The notes beneath the pieces were generated by a model. That model saw nothing but the letters and a program-made list of their open reading frames with translations, was not told the DNA's origin and did not search any database. Shown piece after piece: positions 14,691 through 16,409 of a stretch of 16,409 bases of DNA; the first letter of the stretch is position 1; every line of letters starts with the position of its first letter. Source of the DNA: Comamonadaceae bacterium (GTDB lineage: Bacteria > Pseudomonadota > Gammaproteobacteria > Burkholderiales > Burkholderiaceae_C). The position numbers and the translations under genes are program-made. The stretch covers positions 1 through 16,409 of the forward strand of contig CANIRI010000019.1 in the NCBI GenBank assembly GCA_947469815.1. Reading direction: 5' to 3'.

Positions 14691-15682
14691 AGGGCCACCG
14701 GTTGTCCGCTTTGGCAGCTTTGGGTGGCGGCATCGGCCAGCTTTTGCGCGGCCACACCATCGGCGACTGTGGTTCTGAACACACCGCCGGACTGCAGCGT
14801 CTCAAAAAAGTGCTCGATCTCCAAGCGGTAAGCCGCAGCGTAGCGCTGCAAAAAGAAGGCCTCGGGTTTGTCGCTGTGTACACCGCTGGCATCCGACTGC
14901 ACCACGCCGGTGGGCGTCTGGTTGCCGCATTGCAGCAGGCCTTTGGAGCCCAGCACTTCAAAGCGCTGGTCGTAGCCATAAGCCGCGCGGCGGCTGGTGT
15001 TGATCTGGCACAAGCGGCCCTTGCGGGTGCGGATGGTCACCGCCGTGCTGTCGTAGTCGCCCAGGTCTGCAATCGCAGGGTCGGTGAGGACGGAACCGGC
15101 GGCGCTGAGCCAGGCGGCCTCGTCGCCGTCGGCGCACAAAATCCAGCGGAACACGTCCAGATCATGGATCAGCATGTCGCGAAAAATCCCGCCCGAGCCT
15201 TTGATGTATTCGGCCGGTGGCGCGCCGGGGTCGCGGCTGGTGATGATCAGCATTTCGGCGTTACCGATGTCGCCTGCGGCGAGGCGGCGGCTGGCCTCGT
15301 TAAAGGTGGGGTCGAAGCGGCGCTGAAACCCGATCATGCAGGCCACACCGGCGGCCTTCACGGCCTCGGCGCAAGCCTGCGCGCGCGGGACGGAGAGGTC
15401 CACGGGCTTTTCGCAAAAAATATGCTTGCCCGCAGCTGCCGCGCGGGTGATCAGGTCGCTGTGGGTCACGGTGGGCGAACAAATGGCGACCGCGTCGATC
15501 TGCTTGTCGGCCAACACCGCCTCAATCGTGGAGACTTTCGCGCCCAGTGACTGCGCCAAGTCGCTTGCCGCCTCTGCGGACGGGTCGCAGATGGCGTCCA
15601 GTTGAACACCCGGCAGAGCAGCCAGGTTGGAGGCGTGAATGCGGCCGATACGACCGGCACCAAAAACGGCAACATGCTTCAT
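14687..15682 (-). CDS. iolG: inositol 2-dehydrogenase-like oxidoreductase
   Basis: 331 residues, the usual IolG size. The NAD site GAGRIGRIH is at 8-16 and the EKPVD motif, with catalytic K92, at 91-95. The active-site Asp and His lie in GIFRDMLIHDLD (D169, H173), spaced as in Bacillus myo-inositol dehydrogenase. GFQRRFDPTF and SRDPGAPPAEYIKGSGG are characteristic IolG stretches. It should oxidise the 2-OH of myo-inositol or a close cyclitol/sugar to the ketone with NAD. The ribosome site is weak (AAGAAAG). It follows an RpiR-type regulator in the same direction, a common arrangement for inositol operons, and overlaps the next oxidoreductase gene by 4 bases. The other iol genes (iolB, C, D, E) are not in the window. 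Confidence 0.9.
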   Translation of the reverse strand: MKHVAVFGAGRIGRIHASNLAALPGVQLDAICDPSAEAASDLAQSLGAKVSTIEAVLADKQIDAVAICSPTVTHSDLITRAAAAGKHIFCEKPVDLSVPRAQACAEAVKAAGVACMIGFQRRFDPTFNEASRRLAAGDIGNAEMLIITSRDPGAPPAEYIKGSGGIFRDMLIHDLDVFRWILCADGDEAAWLSAAGSVLTDPAIADLGDYDSTAVTIRTRKGRLCQINTSRRAAYGYDQRFEVLGSKGLLQCGNQTPTGVVQSDASGVHSDKPEAFFLQRYAAAYRLEIEHFFETLQSGGVFRTTVADGVAAQKLADAATQSCQSGQPVAL

Positions 15683-15742
15683 GAAATACTTTCTTGGGGT
15701 TACTCCGGCTCACAGGGCGAACTGATGCCAGATGGGGTGAGA

Positions 15743-15777
15743 ACTATAGTCGTGGGAAAAAACTAAACGGCGTGGGT
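15743..15777 (-). promoter_or_regulatory. candidate promoter/operator region upstream of iolG
   Basis: The 104-base gap between the regulator and iolG holds the palindrome ACTATAGT (15743-15750), whose minus strand gives a -10-like TATAGT. CGTGGG occurs twice, at 15751-15756 and 15771-15776. No convincing -35 was found. An internal promoter with a regulator site is plausible but unproven. Confidence 0.25.
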
Positions 15778-15786
15778 ATAGTGTGG

Positions 15787-16409
15787 TCATGGCACCGTAC
15801 CCGCGTGCGAGAGTTCGAGGGCGTAGGCTAGCGCGATGAAAAGGCTTTGCGCCAAACCCATGGTGCTGCTGAGCGCGCGAAAACCCAGGGTCATGTGCTC
15901 CTGCACCACCAACACCGCCCGCGCCGATTGGGCAATCGGGCTGGTGCGGCTGTCGGTGATGGCAATCACCCGCGCACCGCGCCCACGCGCCTGCTCCACA
16001 ACCGCCACCGTCTCTTCGGCATAGGGCGCAAAAGATATGGCCAGCATCGCGTCGCCCTTGCGCAGGGAGCGGATTTGGCCGAGCTGCATGCTGCCTATGC
16101 CCGACACCAGGCAAATGCGCTTTTCGGTGTGCTGCAGGGCGTAGTCCAAGTAGGCTGCAACGGGGAAGGCGCGGCGCGCACCGGCAATCCACACGCATTC
16201 GCTGCGCACCAGCAAATCGACCGCCTTCTTGAAGTCTGCCGGGTCCAACTTGCTTTGGAGTTCCTGCATGCCTTGGATGCTGCCGGCAACAAACTCGCGC
16301 GCGATATCAGTGCTGGAGAGTTTGCCCGGACCCCCGGCGATCAGGTCGCGGATACGGGACTGGTAATTACGCCCGGGCGCAATCTGGCGCGACAGGTTGT
16401 CACGGAAAA
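15787..16409 (-). CDS. RpiR-family transcriptional regulator with SIS domain, N-terminus beyond window
   Basis: The frame is open to the right edge. 206 residues are seen, and roughly the first 80, holding the RpiR helix-turn-helix, lie outside. An ATG at 16269 is internal and is not the start. The linker (FRDNLSRQIAPGRNYQSRIRD, then LSSTDIAREFVAGSIQGMQEL) leads into a sugar-isomerase (SIS) domain: VDLLVRSECVWIAGARRAFPVAAYLDYAL, CLVSGIGSMQLGQIRSL, GDAMLAISFAPYAEETVAVVEQARGRGARVIAITDS. SIS domains bind phosphosugars or related effectors, and RpiR members often repress inositol or sugar operons. Its position before iolG and a second Gfo/Idh gene suggests that it controls them. Confidence 0.9.
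   Translation of the reverse strand, partial: FRDNLSRQIAPGRNYQSRIRDLIAGGPGKLSSTDIAREFVAGSIQGMQELQSKLDPADFKKAVDLLVRSECVWIAGARRAFPVAAYLDYALQHTEKRICLVSGIGSMQLGQIRSLRKGDAMLAISFAPYAEETVAVVEQARGRGARVIAITDSRTSPIAQSARAVLVVQEHMTLGFRALSSTMGLAQSLFIALAYALELSHAGTVP

Noticed and set aside
14702..15550. 282-codon plus-strand frame opposite iolG
   Set aside because: It is antisense to a well-supported IolG and has no recognisable domain.

Overview
The window looks like chromosomal DNA of a betaproteobacterium, most likely Burkholderiales and perhaps Comamonadaceae. This is inferred from the high-G+C right half, the gene families and the strong AGGAG-type ribosome sites; no rRNA or other phylogenetic marker is present. 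The left block (about 1-4650) holds a GMC-family flavin oxidoreductase, cut by the left edge, reading left. Facing it is a complete three-gene sugar-type ABC importer: a Tat-exported binding protein, a double-NBD ATPase and an RbsC-like permease. The importer operon is visibly more AT-rich than the rest. The GMC gene has an unusual start: a 16-codon leader ORF with a strong Shine-Dalgarno overlaps it by 4 bases, and a hairpin covers the GMC gene's own weak ribosome site.

The middle (about 4800-8620) is a patchwork of small genes. It has a DUF427 protein, a complete AbrB-type antitoxin/PIN-toxin pair with a consensus -10, and a BrnTA remnant in which the tail of the BrnT toxin reads straight into a BrnA-type antitoxin. 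Next come a small exported protein and, leftward, a monohaem cytochrome c and a PQQ-type (GSDH family) sugar dehydrogenase. Convincing intrinsic terminators follow the last two genes.

The right part (about 8830-16409) is G+C-rich and metabolic. It contains a glutathione-dependent formaldehyde dehydrogenase (frmA) and, divergently, a small DoxX-like membrane protein with a tail-anchored unknown protein. These are followed by an IlvD/Edd-family sugar-acid dehydratase of the arabonate/xylonate type behind a leader rich in inverted repeats, and a TerB-like protein. Converging on these is a leftward set: an RpiR-type regulator (5' end beyond the window), an inositol 2-dehydrogenase-like gene (iolG) and a second Gfo/Idh/MocA oxidoreductase overlapping iolG by 4 bases.

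Taken together, the window is rich in sugar, polyol and sugar-acid oxidation: importer plus GMC enzyme, periplasmic PQQ dehydrogenase plus cytochrome, aldonate dehydratase, and an RpiR-controlled inositol-type module. A toxin-antitoxin patch lies between them. No tRNA, rRNA, CRISPR array, transposase or integrase was seen. No gene-free stretch exceeds 300 bases; the longest, about 290 bases, is the frmA/DoxX divergent promoter region.
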